64,000 nt of DNA from Acidobacteriota bacterium (GCA_027307335.1 DAHUXD010000014.1:62001-126000), one strand, 5' to 3'; shown: positions 33,137 to 42,816, numbered from the stretch's first letter. A program made the numbers and translations. The notes: generated from the sequence alone by a model not told the origin.

Positions 33137-34245
33137 GCGCGGGGCTTCCCTCCGCCATCCACTTCAGGTACGCCTCCACGAACGGCGTGATGCCGCCGTC
33201 GAGCACCGAGTCGGTGTCGCCCGTCTCCTGGCCGGTGCGGTGATCCTTGACCATGCGGTAGGGATGGAGGACGTACGAGCGGATCTGGCTCCCCCACTCG
33301 ATCGACTTCTTCTCGCCGACCCGCCTCTCCTCCTCCGCGCGGCGTTCGTCGAGCGCCCGCTGGTAGAGGCGCGCGCGCAGCACCCGCATCGCCATGTCGC
33401 GGTTGCGTCCCTGGCTGCGCTCGTTCTGGCAGGTCACGACGATCCCGGTCGGCAGGTGCGTGATGCGCACCGCGGAGTCCGTGACGTTGACGTGCTGGCC
33501 GCCCGCGCCGCTCGAGCGATACGTGTCGACGCGGATGTCCTTGTCGGCGATCTCGATCTCGATGTCCTCGTCGATCTCGGGGGCGACGTAGATCGAGGCG
33601 AAGGAGGTGTGGCGCCGTTTCGCGGAATCGAACGGCGAGATGCGCACGAGCCGGTGCACGCCCATCTCCCCCTTCAGATATCCGTAGGCGTGGTCGCCGA
33701 CGACGTGGAGCGTCGCGCTCTTCAGCCCGGCCTCCTCGCCGTCCTGGCGGTCGATCAGCTCGCCCTTCCAGCCGCGGCCCTCGACGAAGCGCATGTACAT
33801 GCGCAGGAGCATCTCGGCCCAGTCCTGCGACTCGGTTCCGCCCGCGCCCGCGTGGATCGAGAGCCACGCGTTCCGCGCGTCCTCCGGGGCGCTCATCTTG
33901 ACCGAGAGCTCGAGCTCGTCGCCGAACGATGCCGCTCCGGCGAGCGCCGCTCGCGCGTCGGCGTCGGCGGGCTCGCCCTCGCGGAGCAGCTCGCCGAAGG
34001 TGTCCAGCTCGCCGCGCCACTCGTCGAGGCGCTCGGCGGTCCCGATCCGGCGCTCGAGGCCGCGCATCTCGCGCAGCGTCTCCTGGGCCTTCTCCTGCGC
34101 CGACCAGAAGTCGGGGGCGGCGGCCCGGCGCCTCAGATCGTCGAGCGCGCTCCGCGCGGCGTCCAGATCAAAGGTAGCCCCGGAGCGCCGCGAGGCGGTC
34201 CGAGGCGGCGGAGAGGGCGGCAATCAGGTCGTCGCGTTCGGTCAT
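33126..34245 (-). CDS. prfB: Peptide chain release factor 2, with programmed +1 frameshift
   Basis: Reads UGA and UAA stop codons. The gene has two frames: 25 codons from ATG 34245 ([18 protein letters not shown], ending LRGYL) to an in-frame TGA at 34170-34168, then +1 into the main frame from 34169 to 33126, giving 372 residues. The joint CTT-TGA with a G-rich stretch just upstream is the classical RF2 autoregulatory site, so this is not a pseudogene. The RF2 tripeptide SPF ([15 protein letters not shown]) and the catalytic GGQ (SGAGGQHVN) are intact. The start overlaps lnt by four bases. Confidence 0.95.
34168..34182 (-). promoter_or_regulatory. prfB programmed frameshift site
   Basis: Minus-strand codons CGG GGC TAC CTT TGA followed by T. 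Slippage of the P-site tRNA on CTT into the TTT codon, when RF2 is scarce and TGA is poorly read, moves the ribosome +1. The GGGG run a few bases upstream is the Shine-Dalgarno-like stimulator. Same layout as in Escherichia coli (established knowledge). Confidence 0.9.
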
Positions 34246-35777
34246 GGGTTCGGGAGCCCTGGGCCGGAGGCCGGGCGCCGGCGCTCGCGGATCCAGCGGG
34301 CGAAGCCGAAGAGTAGCACGGCCGCGGCGCCCCCGTCGGCGACGCCGGCGAGCCGGAAGCCCCAGCGCGTCCAGGCCGTCGTCTCCTCCTCGAGGCGAAC
34401 GGTCCCGTGCACGAGCGTGCGCTCGTCCGGCCGCGTCTCGGCGCGGATGCGCCCGCGCGCGTCCACGATGCCGGAGACGCCGGTGATCGCCGCGCGCACC
34501 AGCCACCGGCCGTTCTCGACCGCGCGCAGCACGGCGCCCGCGAAGTGCTGTTCCTGCGCCCCCGCGCGCCCGTACCAGGAGTCGTTCGAGATCGTCGCGA
34601 GGAGGTTCGCGCCGGCGCGTGTCTCCTCGCGGGCGAGCGACGGGTAGATCGCCTCGTAGCAGATCGCGGTGCCGATCGCGAGCGCGCCGGAACGCAGGAG
34701 CTCCGGGCGCGCCGCCGGCGTGAAGGCGCCGATCTCGGTCGAGATCTGCCGCACGAAGAAGAAGAGCCGCGGCAGGGGCACGTACTCGCCGAAGGGAACG
34801 AGGTGGACCTTCCGGTAGGAGGGACCGGCGAGGCCGTCGGGACCGAGCAGCCGCGCCGCGTTGAAGTAGCGGCCGTCCGCCTCCTCCTCGACGTCGTTGA
34901 ACAGGATCCGCGATCCGCCGTGCGCGAGGCGCGCGAGGTCCTGCCGAAGCTCGGGGCTCCGCTGCCAGTACACGGGGAAGGACGACTCCGGCACCACGAT
35001 CAGCCCTGGAAGGACGCTCGCGGCCTCCCGGGCCTGATCGAGAACCGCGCGATATCCGGAGAGGGCCCCCTCCGCGGTCGCGCGCGACTCCTCGTTCAGA
35101 TTCGGCTGAAGGAGCGCCACCGACAGGTCCGGCCGCTCGGACACCGGAGCGCCGAGCCGCGCCGCGCCGAACGTCCCGACGGCGATCGCGATGAGAGCGG
35201 CGAGGAGCGCCGGGCGCCACCGGCGGGTCGCCGCGGCCCGCGCGAGGAGCGCGGCGGTCCCGATCACGAGCGCGCCCACGCCGAAGACGCCCCAGAGCGA
35301 GGCCGTCTGCGTCCAGATCGGGTGCCGGTAGAGCGCGTGCCCCGTCAGGTTCCACGGAAACCCCTTGTAGACGACTGTCCGAGCATGCTCCGACGCGACC
35401 CACAGCAGCGGGAACACGCCGAGCCGCGCCGCCGAACCGGGCGGCCCCGCGGCCACCGTGCCCCACGCGACGATCGCCGGCCACTCCGCGAGGATGAGCG
35501 CGAGGAGAACGAGGCACACCACGCCCATCGCCGTCCCCTGGCCGCCGTAATGCGTCACGACGTAGACGATCCAGGGAATCGACGCACACCAATACGCGAG
35601 GCCGAAGAGCGCCCCGGAGAGGAGCGCGGCGCCGCGGCTCTCCTCCCGGGCGAGGCGCACGAGCCAGGGCACGAGCGCGAGCGGCAGGAGGAGCACCGCC
35701 TCGAACGGCGGGAACGCCAGCGCGAACAGGAGGCCCGAGACGATGCCGGCGAGCGCCGTCCGCGCGCCGGGCCTCAC
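34242..35777 (-). CDS. lnt: Apolipoprotein N-acyltransferase
   Basis: Inner-membrane enzyme adding the third acyl chain to lipoproteins. 511 residues: about six N-terminal membrane helices, a periplasmic nitrilase domain (about 220-480) and a last helix near 483-500. The catalytic triad is visible: Glu in VVPESSFPV, Lys in RKVHLVPFGEYVP and Cys in AICYEAIYP. GTG start overlaps the lipA stop (GTGA); the end overlaps the prfB start (ATGA). It marks the host as a diderm with mature triacyl lipoproteins. Confidence 0.95.
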   Translation of the reverse strand: MRPGARTALAGIVSGLLFALAFPPFEAVLLLPLALVPWLVRLAREESRGAALLSGALFGLAYWCASIPWIVYVVTHYGGQGTAMGVVCLVLLALILAEWPAIVAWGTVAAGPPGSAARLGVFPLLWVASEHARTVVYKGFPWNLTGHALYRHPIWTQTASLWGVFGVGALVIGTAALLARAAATRRWRPALLAALIAIAVGTFGAARLGAPVSERPDLSVALLQPNLNEESRATAEGALSGYRAVLDQAREAASVLPGLIVVPESSFPVYWQRSPELRQDLARLAHGGSRILFNDVEEEADGRYFNAARLLGPDGLAGPSYRKVHLVPFGEYVPLPRLFFFVRQISTEIGAFTPAARPELLRSGALAIGTAICYEAIYPSLAREETRAGANLLATISNDSWYGRAGAQEQHFAGAVLRAVENGRWLVRAAITGVSGIVDARGRIRAETRPDERTLVHGTVRLEEETTAWTRWGFRLAGVADGGAAAVLLFGFARWIRERRRPASGPGLPNP

Positions 35778-36652
35778 GCCGGGGAGGACGCCGCGCGCAG
35801 GGCCTCCTCCGCCCGGTACGAGGACCGGACGAACGGTCCCGAGAAGACGTGACGGAAGCCCAGGCGCTCGCCAAACTCGCGATGGCGCTCGAACGTCTCG
35901 GGCGGCACGTACTCGACGACCGGTAGGTTCTCGCGGGACGGCCGCAGGTACTGACCGATCGTGACGATGTCGACGTCCGCACCGCGAAGCGCCTGGAGAA
36001 GTTCACGGACCTCCCCGTCCCGCTCGCCGAGGCCGAGCATGAGGCCCGACTTGGTCGTGAGCGATGGCTCCAGGACCTTCGCCGCCGAGAGCAGACCGAG
36101 CGACCGGTCGAGGCGCGCCCCTCGCCGGACCGTCGGATACAGGCGCGGGACGGTCTCGACGTTGTGATTGAACACGTGGGGCCGCGCGTCGACGACGACG
36201 CGCAGGGAATCGAAGCGGCCCTGGAAGTCGGGCGTCAGCACCTCCACGCCGGGCGCGGGCGTGAGCGTCCGGAGCGCCCGGATCGTCGCCGCGAAGTGCG
36301 CGGCGCCTCCGTCCGGCAGGTCGTCGCGGTCGACCGAGGTCAGCACCACGAACTCGAGCCCCATCGCCTCGGCCGCATCTCGCACACGCGCGGGCTCCGC
36401 CGGATCGACCGGCCCGGGTCGGCCCGTCGCGATGTCGCAGAAGCCGCAGGCCCGCGTGCACACGTCGCCGAGGAGGAGGAACGTCGCCGTGCCGTTCGCG
36501 AAGCACTCGCCGCGGTTCGGACAGCGCGCCTCCTCGCACACCGTGTGGAGGCGATGCCGGCGCATCACGCCCTTCACCTCGTGGAGGTCCGAGAGGCGGA
36601 GCTTGCGCGCCCGGATCCACTCGGGGGGGCGCGCCGCGGGCCGCTCGCTCAC
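35774..36652 (-). CDS. lipA: Lipoyl synthase
   Basis: Radical-SAM enzyme inserting two sulfurs into octanoyl-protein. 292 residues. The auxiliary cluster motif is CEEARCPNRGEC, the SAM cluster motif CTRACGFC, and the C-terminal RSSY (FVRSSYRAEE) ligates the auxiliary cluster. GTG at 36652 overlaps the SPOR-protein stop (GTGA) and gives a normal N-terminus; the frame extends upstream only by chance. No lipB in the window. Confidence 0.96.
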   Translation of the reverse strand: MSERPAARPPEWIRARKLRLSDLHEVKGVMRRHRLHTVCEEARCPNRGECFANGTATFLLLGDVCTRACGFCDIATGRPGPVDPAEPARVRDAAEAMGLEFVVLTSVDRDDLPDGGAAHFAATIRALRTLTPAPGVEVLTPDFQGRFDSLRVVVDARPHVFNHNVETVPRLYPTVRRGARLDRSLGLLSAAKVLEPSLTTKSGLMLGLGERDGEVRELLQALRGADVDIVTIGQYLRPSRENLPVVEYVPPETFERHREFGERLGFRHVFSGPFVRSSYRAEEALRAASSPA

Positions 36653-37356
36653 TTCCCCTCCGGGACGATCCACGGCTCCCGGATCTTCTCCTGCCGAGAC
36701 AGCCTCGCCACCGCCTTCGAGGCCTCCTCCTCGCTGCGGTACGGCCCCACGCGGACTCGATACACCTTCCCCTTCGGCCCGGCGCCGCTCTGCACGACGG
36801 CGTGGAACCCGTGCTTCAACAGCCGCGCGCCGAGGGCGTGCGCCTCGTCGGCGGAGGACAGCGACGCGGCCTGGATCCACACCTTGCCCCCGGCGGCGTG
36901 CGAAGGAACGCTCGCGGCGGGACGGGCGGGGGGCGCGGGCTTCGGCGCCGCGTCCCCGGGACCCGACGACGGCGCGCCGACGACGGTGGTGCGGCTTCCC
37001 GGCGTCACGGGCGCGCTCTCGCTCTCGGCCGAGTCCTCGAAGGTGCTGAGCGTCGCGGGGACGGTCGGCTCCGCGGGCGGCGGGGTCGCGGCGGACGGGG
37101 CCGCCCCGCCCCGCAGCGCGGCGACCGGCAGGCCGGTCTCGACCGGGGGGACGGCGAGGTCGGTGCCCGCGACGGCGGTCGGCTCGGGAACCTCCCGGCG
37201 CGGCGGCGCCTCGGCGGCGCGCGCCTCGCGGCCGGAAAGGCCCGTCATCAGCCCGAAGAAGTAGGCGAGGCCGAGCGCGAGGAGGAGCGCGACGAAGATG
37301 CCGACCGCCTGCCGCGCCGTCAGCGAGATCTGGTAGTGCGTCCGCGACTCCCCCAC
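36649..37356 (-). CDS. Membrane-anchored SPOR-domain protein
   Basis: 235 residues: a short cytoplasmic N-terminus, one membrane helix (about residues 15-35), a long Pro/Ala-rich periplasmic linker and a C-terminal SPOR domain (KVWIQAASLSSADEAHALGARL ... YRVRVGPYRSEEEA). SPOR domains bind denuded glycan at the septum. GTG 37356 (MGESRTHYQ) was chosen because TACACT lies eight bases upstream; the in-frame TTG at 37365 overlaps that -10. Coupled to lipA. Confidence 0.85.
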   Translation of the reverse strand: MGESRTHYQISLTARQAVGIFVALLLALGLAYFFGLMTGLSGREARAAEAPPRREVPEPTAVAGTDLAVPPVETGLPVAALRGGAAPSAATPPPAEPTVPATLSTFEDSAESESAPVTPGSRTTVVGAPSSGPGDAAPKPAPPARPAASVPSHAAGGKVWIQAASLSSADEAHALGARLLKHGFHAVVQSGAGPKGKVYRVRVGPYRSEEEASKAVARLSRQEKIREPWIVPEGK

Positions 37357-37364
37357 GGGCCGCA

Positions 37365-37370
37365 AGTGTA
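37365..37370 (-). promoter_or_regulatory. -10 element TACACT for the SPOR-lipA-lnt-prfB operon
   Basis: Minus-strand TACACT with eight bases to GTG 37356. It rules out the alternative TTG start at 37365, which falls inside the element, and predicts a leaderless transcript. Confidence 0.5.
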
Positions 37371-37407
37371 GCAGCGGCGCCGCGACTCTCTCACGTCGAG
37401 CCGCTCG

Positions 37408-38178
37408 CTAGCCGGACTTCGGCTTCGCCAGGAACATCTGGATCAGGTCGAGCGGGAGCGGAAAGACGATCGTCGAGTTCTTCTCGCTCGCGATCTCGGT
37501 CAGGGTCTGCAGGTAGCGCAGCTGCAGGGTGGCCGGCTGACGCGAGATGATCTCGGCCGCCTCGGACAGCCGCGTCGCCGCCTCGTACTCGCCCGCGGCG
37601 TGGATGATCTTCGCGCGCTTCTCCCGCTCGGCCTCGGCCTGCCGGGCCATCGCGCGCTGCATCTCGGGAGGCAGGTCCACCTGCTTGACCTCGACCAGCG
37701 AGACCTTGATCCCCCAGGGCTGCGTGTGCTCGTCGATGATCTTCTGCAGGTCGAGGTTGAGCTTCTCGCGCTCCGACAGGAGCTCGTCGAGGAGCGCCTG
37801 GCCGAGGACGCTGCGGAGGGTCGTCTGCGCGAGCTGCGACGTGGCGTAGAGGTAGTTCTCGACCTGGACGACGGACTTCTCCGGCTCGACGACGCGGAAG
37901 TAGACGACCGCGTTGACCTTCACCGAGACGTTGTCCCGCGTGATGATGTCCTGCGAGGGCACGTCGTGGACGACGGTGCGGAGCGAGATCCGGACCATGC
38001 GCTCGAAGGGCCAGAAGATCAGCACGAGCCCAGGCCCCTTGGGCTTCTTGCCCAGCCGCCCCAGCCAGAAGGTGACCGCCCGCTCGTACTCGTTCAAGAC
38101 GTTGATCCACTTGAAGAGAAAGACGAGCGCCACGAACAGCGCCAGGACCAGCCCGGGCAGCGACACGATCTGACTCAT
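37408..38178 (-). CDS. Slipin/stomatin-like SPFH membrane protein
   Basis: 256 residues: an N-terminal hydrophobic anchor (about 5-24), then an SPFH domain with [53 protein letters not shown] and a helical region ending [21 protein letters not shown]. It forms oligomeric membrane scaffolds. The start overlaps the nfeD stop as ATGA; NfeD and slipin form a conserved pair in which the NfeD protease cuts the stomatin C-terminus. Confidence 0.93.
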   Translation of the reverse strand: MSQIVSLPGLVLALFVALVFLFKWINVLNEYERAVTFWLGRLGKKPKGPGLVLIFWPFERMVRISLRTVVHDVPSQDIITRDNVSVKVNAVVYFRVVEPEKSVVQVENYLYATSQLAQTTLRSVLGQALLDELLSEREKLNLDLQKIIDEHTQPWGIKVSLVEVKQVDLPPEMQRAMARQAEAEREKRAKIIHAAGEYEAATRLSEAAEIISRQPATLQLRYLQTLTEIASEKNSTIVFPLPLDLIQMFLAKPKSG

Positions 38179-39470
38179 GCGTTCCTCCGCTCCACGTGCA
38201 GCGTGCGGCCGGTCACGCTCGCGATGCGCACGGTCTCGCCCGGCGCGAGACCCTCCGGACCCGCCGCGTCCCAGTACTCGCCGAAGACCTGGACCTTCCC
38301 TTCCCCCGCCGGCCCGAAGCCCTCGACCACGCGCGCGGGCTCGCCGACCATCGCCGCCAGCCCCGTCCGCGCGGGCTCGCGCCGCAGCCGCGCCGTCTTC
38401 CACGCGAGCAGGCCCACGATCCCGAGCGTCGCGGCGAGCGCGGGAAGGACGACGGAGAGATCGACGCGGTACCCCTCCCCCGCGCTGCCGCCCGAGAACA
38501 GCAGCAGCGAGCCGGCGACGAGCGCGATGGCGCCGCCCACGGCGAGCACGCCGTGGCTCGCCGCCTTCACCTCGGCGACGAACAGGGCGATGCCGAGGAG
38601 GATCAGGGCGAGGCCCGCGAGGTTCACGGGCAGCACGGAGAAGGCGTAGAGGGCGAGCAGCAGCGCGATCGCTCCCGCGACGCCCGGCAGGATGGCCCCG
38701 GGCGTCGACAGCTCGAAGTAGAGGCCCACGAGACCGACGAGGAAGAGGACATACGCCACGTTGGGGTCGGAGACGACCCCGAGCGCCCGCTCGACGCCTC
38801 CCATCGGCCGATCCTCGATGCGCGCGCCCTTCAGCGCGAGGGTCGTCTCGGCGCCGCCGACGCGGAGGATTCGGCGTCCGTCGAGCTGCGCGACGAGGTC
38901 GGGCACGTCGCGAGCGATGACCTCGATGAGGCCGGCGGCCTTCGCCTCGGTCTCCGTGTAGGAGACGCTCTGGAGCACCGCGGCCTCCGCCTTTTCGACA
39001 TTCCGACCCCGCTGGCGGGCGAGCGTCCGGATGAACGCGCGGGCGTCCTGCTCGGCCTTCTCGTTCAGCTTCTTCGGAAGGTCCTGCCCCTCCCCGCCCA
39101 CCGGATGCGCGGCGCCCGTGTTCGTGCCCGGCGCCATCGCCGCCACGTCGCCCGAGAGCAGCAGGAAGAACCCGGCCGACGCCGCCTGCGCGCCGGAGGG
39201 CGCCACGAACGTGGCGACCGGGACCTTCGACTGCAGGATCGTCGAGCTCATCGCGCGGGTCGAGGACAGCAGCCCGCCCGGCGTCGACAGCGTCACGACG
39301 ACGAGCGCGGCGCCGTCGCGCTCCGCCTCGCCGATCGTCTTCTTCAGATAGTTCGCCGACGCGGGATGGATCGCGGTGTCGATGCGCGCTTCGACCACGA
39401 AAGGCGCGCGCTCGGCCGCGGCCACCGGCAGCGCGAGTGTCGCGAAAACGAGCAACACCCGCCGTTTCAT
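38175..39470 (-). CDS. NfeD-type membrane serine protease (ClpP-class)
   Basis: 431 residues: signal peptide (cut near VAAAE), an N-terminal ClpP-like protease domain with nucleophile Ser in [10 protein letters not shown] and likely base Lys in the [11 protein letters not shown] region, four or so membrane helices (about 225-350) and a C-terminal OB-fold NfeD domain ([17 protein letters not shown]). This is the long NfeD1b form with the protease. Paired with the slipin gene by ATGA. TAGACT lies ten bases before ATG 39470. Confidence 0.92.
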   Translation of the reverse strand: MKRRVLLVFATLALPVAAAERAPFVVEARIDTAIHPASANYLKKTIGEAERDGAALVVVTLSTPGGLLSSTRAMSSTILQSKVPVATFVAPSGAQAASAGFFLLLSGDVAAMAPGTNTGAAHPVGGEGQDLPKKLNEKAEQDARAFIRTLARQRGRNVEKAEAAVLQSVSYTETEAKAAGLIEVIARDVPDLVAQLDGRRILRVGGAETTLALKGARIEDRPMGGVERALGVVSDPNVAYVLFLVGLVGLYFELSTPGAILPGVAGAIALLLALYAFSVLPVNLAGLALILLGIALFVAEVKAASHGVLAVGGAIALVAGSLLLFSGGSAGEGYRVDLSVVLPALAATLGIVGLLAWKTARLRREPARTGLAAMVGEPARVVEGFGPAGEGKVQVFGEYWDAAGPEGLAPGETVRIASVTGRTLHVERRNA

Positions 39471-39480
39471 GGAATGTGGG

Positions 39481-39504
39481 AGTCTATCCCGTCTCGGGCA
39501 TAAT
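39481..39504. promoter_or_regulatory. Divergent leaderless promoters for nfeD and the PAP2 gene
   Basis: The 40-bp gap between ATG 39470 (minus) and GTG 39511 (plus) holds minus-strand TAGACT (39486-39481, ten bases to start) and plus-strand CATAAT (39499-39504, six bases to start). The geometry equals that at 3088-3127, where the gap is also 40 bp. Confidence 0.55.
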
Positions 39505-39510
39505 CCCCCC

Positions 39511-40428
39511 GTGCGTCTCCGCCCCACCGAAGCCATCCACTGCGCCGCCCTGGCGGTGCTGACGAGCCTCGGGATCCTCCTCTGGCCGCGGCTGGCCGAG
39601 CCCGTCGCCATGCTGGCGGGCTACGCCGGGCTCGCCCTCCTCGTCGGGGTGATGGTCCTGATCGCCCCCCGGGAGGACCGCCTGCCGCCCCTGGCGACGT
39701 TCGTGGTCGACTTCTACCCGGCGGCATTCCTGCCCCTCCTCTTCAACACCCTCGAGCCACTGATCCAGGCCCTGCGCGGCGGACCGCGGGACGCCTGGCT
39801 GATCGCGGCGGACCGGTTCCTGTTCGGCGTCGACGTCACCGTCTGGGCGCAGCGCCTCGTGCGCCCCTGGTTGAGCGACCTCTTGTACGGCTTCTACTCG
39901 ACCTACTACTTCATCTCGCTGACGCTCTGCCTCGTGTTGTGGCTCCGGAACCGCGCCACCGCGCGCCGCTTCGTCTTCACGCTGATGGTCGTCTATTACG
40001 TCTCGTGGACCGGCTACTTCATCATTCCGGCGCTCGGGCCGCGGTTCGCCCAGGCGGCCGAGTACACGGTGTCCCTCACGACCACCCCGATCGCCCGCAC
40101 GATCAACGACACCATCAACAACATGGAGAAGACCAAGTTCGACGTCTTCCCGTCCGGCCACACGATGATCTCGGTCGCGGTCCTGATCGTGGCCTGGCGT
40201 CGCGCCCGCGACGTCTTCTGGGTCCTGCTCCCGATCGCGACCGGCCTCGTGATCTCGACGGTCTACTGCCGCTACCACTACGTCATCGACGTGATCGCCG
40301 GGATGACGCTGGCGTTCGTGACGGTCCCGATCGGCGACGGCATCTACGACCGGCTCATGAGCCGGACCGCCGCCGCGCCGGCGGCCGCGCGGCGCGAGCC
40401 GCGCCGCGCCTACAACGCCTTCTCGTAG
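39511..40428 (+). CDS. Aur1-like PAP2 membrane phosphatase/phosphotransferase
   Basis: 305 residues with about six membrane helices. PAP2 motifs are DVFPSGHTM and CRYHYVIDVIAG; the RYHYVIDV form is typical of the Aur1/inositol-phosphorylceramide synthase-like subgroup rather than of undecaprenyl phosphatases. It converges on, and overlaps by 19 bases, a gene set that looks like ceramide synthesis, so transfer of a phospho-headgroup to ceramide is a reasonable inference. GTG 39511 lies at a CATAAT promoter. Confidence 0.8.
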   Translation: MRLRPTEAIHCAALAVLTSLGILLWPRLAEPVAMLAGYAGLALLVGVMVLIAPREDRLPPLATFVVDFYPAAFLPLLFNTLEPLIQALRGGPRDAWLIAADRFLFGVDVTVWAQRLVRPWLSDLLYGFYSTYYFISLTLCLVLWLRNRATARRFVFTLMVVYYVSWTGYFIIPALGPRFAQAAEYTVSLTTTPIARTINDTINNMEKTKFDVFPSGHTMISVAVLIVAWRRARDVFWVLLPIATGLVISTVYCRYHYVIDVIAGMTLAFVTVPIGDGIYDRLMSRTAAAPAAARREPRRAYNAFS

Positions 40429-41549
40429 ATCCGGTAGGTCTTGTAGAGCCGGCCGCCCCAGAGACGGACGGCGCCGATGACGAGCTCGTTGTCCTCGAGC
40501 AGCCAGGACACCTCGGAGCCGGTGTAGCCCTTCGACAGCAGAAAGCGGAGGGAGTCGGCCATCATGATCGACTGGATCCCGCTCTGCCGGTACGGACGCT
40601 TGATGCCGAGCGTGAGGACTCGGACGGTCTTGATCTTCTTGACGCCGAAGAGGAACTTCAGCCAACCGAAGGGAAGGAGACGCCCCCGCAGCGGCTTCAT
40701 CGCGACGTTGTAGTCCGGCAGCATCAGCATGAACGCGATCGGTTCGAGGGTCCCGTCCGGACGGGGCGCCTCCGCGAGCCAGAGCAGCTCCGGGACGAGG
40801 AGAGGCTTCATCCGGGCAGCCATGAAGTCCATCTCCTCGGGCGTCATCGGAACGAAGCCCCAGTTCTTCTCCCAGGCCTCGTTGTAGACCTCGCGAATCT
40901 TCATCAGGTCCTTCGCGAGAGTCTTCTTCGTCACGTTGCGGACGAGGATGTCCTTCGACCGCTTCCGGAAGCGCTCGGCGACGCGCGACAGGCGCTCGAG
41001 CGGCTTCTCCTCGAGCGGGAACCAGTACGCGAGGAGGTCCTTCGCCTTCCGGAAGCCCTGTCCCTCGATGAGCCCGATGTACGACCTCGGGTTGTACGTC
41101 ATCATCAGGACGGGCGACGAGTCGAATCCGTCCACGAGGAGACCGGCCTCGTCGTTGAGCGTCGGGTTCGTGGGCCCGCGGAGCACGGTCATCTTGCGCT
41201 CGCGGCCCCAGACCGCCGCGGCGTCGAGGAGGGCGGCCGCCACGCGGGGGTCGTCCTCGCTCTCGAAGTAGCCGAAGAAGGAGGCCCGCTCGCCGTGGAA
41301 CTCGTTGTGGTTGCGGTCGAGGATCGCGGCGATGCGGCCGACGTCGGCGCCGCCGCGGCGCGCGACGAAGAGCTGCATCTCGCCGTGGCGGAAGAACGGG
41401 TTCTCGTTCTTGAAGACCTTGGCGAGGTCGTCGCGCAGCGGCGCCACCCAGTGCGGGTCCCTGGCGTAGAGGCGGTCCGCGACGTCGAAGAAGCGGGAGA
41501 GATCGGCCTTCTCGCGGCCGATCCGCTCGATGGCGATCGGATCGCTCAA
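40410..41549 (-). CDS. GNAT-fold acyltransferase, candidate bacterial ceramide synthase
   Basis: 379 residues. Repeated GNAT-like modules: FVARRGGADVGRIAAILDRNHNEFH and SFFGYFES near the N-terminus, and a C-terminal acyl-CoA site TLGIKRPYRQSGIQSIMM. Relatives are often annotated as GNAT or dATP pyrophosphohydrolase. In Caulobacter a GNAT-type protein encoded near serine palmitoyltransferase is the ceramide synthase (bCerS), adding the second acyl chain. Here it lies 22 bp after the serine palmitoyltransferase-like gene, which suggests the same job. The fold is clear; the substrate is inferred. Confidence 0.7.
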   Translation of the reverse strand: MSDPIAIERIGREKADLSRFFDVADRLYARDPHWVAPLRDDLAKVFKNENPFFRHGEMQLFVARRGGADVGRIAAILDRNHNEFHGERASFFGYFESEDDPRVAAALLDAAAVWGRERKMTVLRGPTNPTLNDEAGLLVDGFDSSPVLMMTYNPRSYIGLIEGQGFRKAKDLLAYWFPLEEKPLERLSRVAERFRKRSKDILVRNVTKKTLAKDLMKIREVYNEAWEKNWGFVPMTPEEMDFMAARMKPLLVPELLWLAEAPRPDGTLEPIAFMLMLPDYNVAMKPLRGRLLPFGWLKFLFGVKKIKTVRVLTLGIKRPYRQSGIQSIMMADSLRFLLSKGYTGSEVSWLLEDNELVIGAVRLWGGRLYKTYRIYEKAL

Positions 41550-41571
41550 GACCGCCGCGTCTCCCGCAGGA

Positions 41572-42816
41572 TCAGACCTCGACCGCGCGGAGGAGGCCCA
41601 CCTCGCGGCCGACCTTCTCGAAGCCCTCGAGCGCCCGGTCGAGATGCGCGCGCGCGTGCGTCGCCATCAGCGAGGTCCGGATCAGCGCGCGGCCCGGGGG
41701 CGTCGCCGGAGAAAGCACGCAGTTGACGAAGACCCCCTCCTCCTCGAGGCGCTTGACCATGCGGAGGGCGGTCAGGTCCTCGCCGACCACGATGGGAACG
41801 ACCGGGGATCGCGTCTCCCCGGTGTCGAAGCCGAGCTCCCGCAGGCCGGCGAGGAAGTACCGCGTGTTGTCCCAGAGCCGCTGCCGGCGCTCCGGTTCGC
41901 GCTCCATGATGTCGACCGTCGCGAGGGCCGCGGCCGCCGACGCGGGAGGCGGCGCGGCGGAGAAGATCAGCGTGCGAGCGCGGTGCTTGATGTACTCGAT
42001 GACGCGCGCGTTGCCGGCGATGAAACCGCCGACCGAGGCCATCGACTTCGAGAACGTGCCCATGATCAGGTCGACGTCCCGCTCGAGCCCGAAGTGCTCC
42101 GCGGTGCCGCGGCCCGTGGGTCCCATGACGCCGATGCCGTGCGCGTCGTCCACCATCACGCCGGCGGCGAACTCCCGCGCGACGGCGACGATCTCGGGCA
42201 GCGGCGCGACGTCGCCCTCCATCGAGAAGACGCCGTCCACGACGACCAGGCGTCCCCGCGACTCGTGGTCGTTGCGCAGCTGGCGCCGCAGGTCGGCGGC
42301 GTCGTTGTGCTTGAACTTCCGGACGTCGCCGAAGGAGAGGCGTGCGCCGTCGATGATGCACGCGTGGTCCTGCTTGTCGAGATAGACCGTGTCGCCCTTG
42401 CCGACGAGGCAGGAGATCGCGCCGAGGTTGACCTGGAAACCCGTCGAGAACGTGACGGCGGCTTCCTGGCGCATGAACTCGGCCAGCCGGTTCTCGAGAC
42501 GGACGTGGAGGTCGAGCGTGCCATTCAGAAACCGGCTGCCCGCGCATCCGGATCCATATTTCCGGATGGCGTCGATCGCCGCCTCCTTCACGCGCGGATC
42601 GTTCGTCAGCCCGAGGTAATTGTTCGACCCGAGCATGACCAACCGGCGGCCGTGGAGCGTGACCTCTGGATCCTGGGCGGACTCGATCACCCGGAAAAAC
42701 GAGTAGAAGCCGGTCGCGCGGACGCGCGCGGGATCTTCGTATCGATAGCATTTTTCGAAGAACGGAACGGCCTCTGCCGTCTCCGCCCTCGCGGCCCGGG
42801 CGAGCTTGCTCATCAT
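41572..42816 (-). CDS. spt: Serine palmitoyltransferase-like alpha-oxoamine synthase
   Basis: 414-residue PLP enzyme condensing an acyl-CoA/ACP with an amino acid. NNYLGL, KQDHACIIDGARLS, VDDAHGIGVMG and GTFSKSMASVGGFIAG (Schiff-base Lys) are family marks. KBL and BioF share them, but the N-terminal FFEKCYRYEDPARVRATGFYSFFR extension and the flanking CerR-like and GNAT genes favour serine palmitoyltransferase over glycine or alanine acyltransferases. The start is ATG 42816 (or 42813), preceded by AGGTGGGGG. Confidence 0.82.
   Translation of the reverse strand: MMSKLARAARAETAEAVPFFEKCYRYEDPARVRATGFYSFFRVIESAQDPEVTLHGRRLVMLGSNNYLGLTNDPRVKEAAIDAIRKYGSGCAGSRFLNGTLDLHVRLENRLAEFMRQEAAVTFSTGFQVNLGAISCLVGKGDTVYLDKQDHACIIDGARLSFGDVRKFKHNDAADLRRQLRNDHESRGRLVVVDGVFSMEGDVAPLPEIVAVAREFAAGVMVDDAHGIGVMGPTGRGTAEHFGLERDVDLIMGTFSKSMASVGGFIAGNARVIEYIKHRARTLIFSAAPPPASAAAALATVDIMEREPERRQRLWDNTRYFLAGLRELGFDTGETRSPVVPIVVGEDLTALRMVKRLEEEGVFVNCVLSPATPPGRALIRTSLMATHARAHLDRALEGFEKVGREVGLLRAVEV

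Noticed and set aside
33126-34245. prfB as a broken gene because of the in-frame TGA
   Set aside because: The stop lies exactly at the conserved RF2 frameshift site with the CTT-TGA slip sequence and upstream GGGG.
37363-37365. TTG start for the SPOR-domain gene
   Set aside because: It falls inside the TACACT -10 element; GTG 37356 is in frame, at the right spacing, and loses nothing of the domain.
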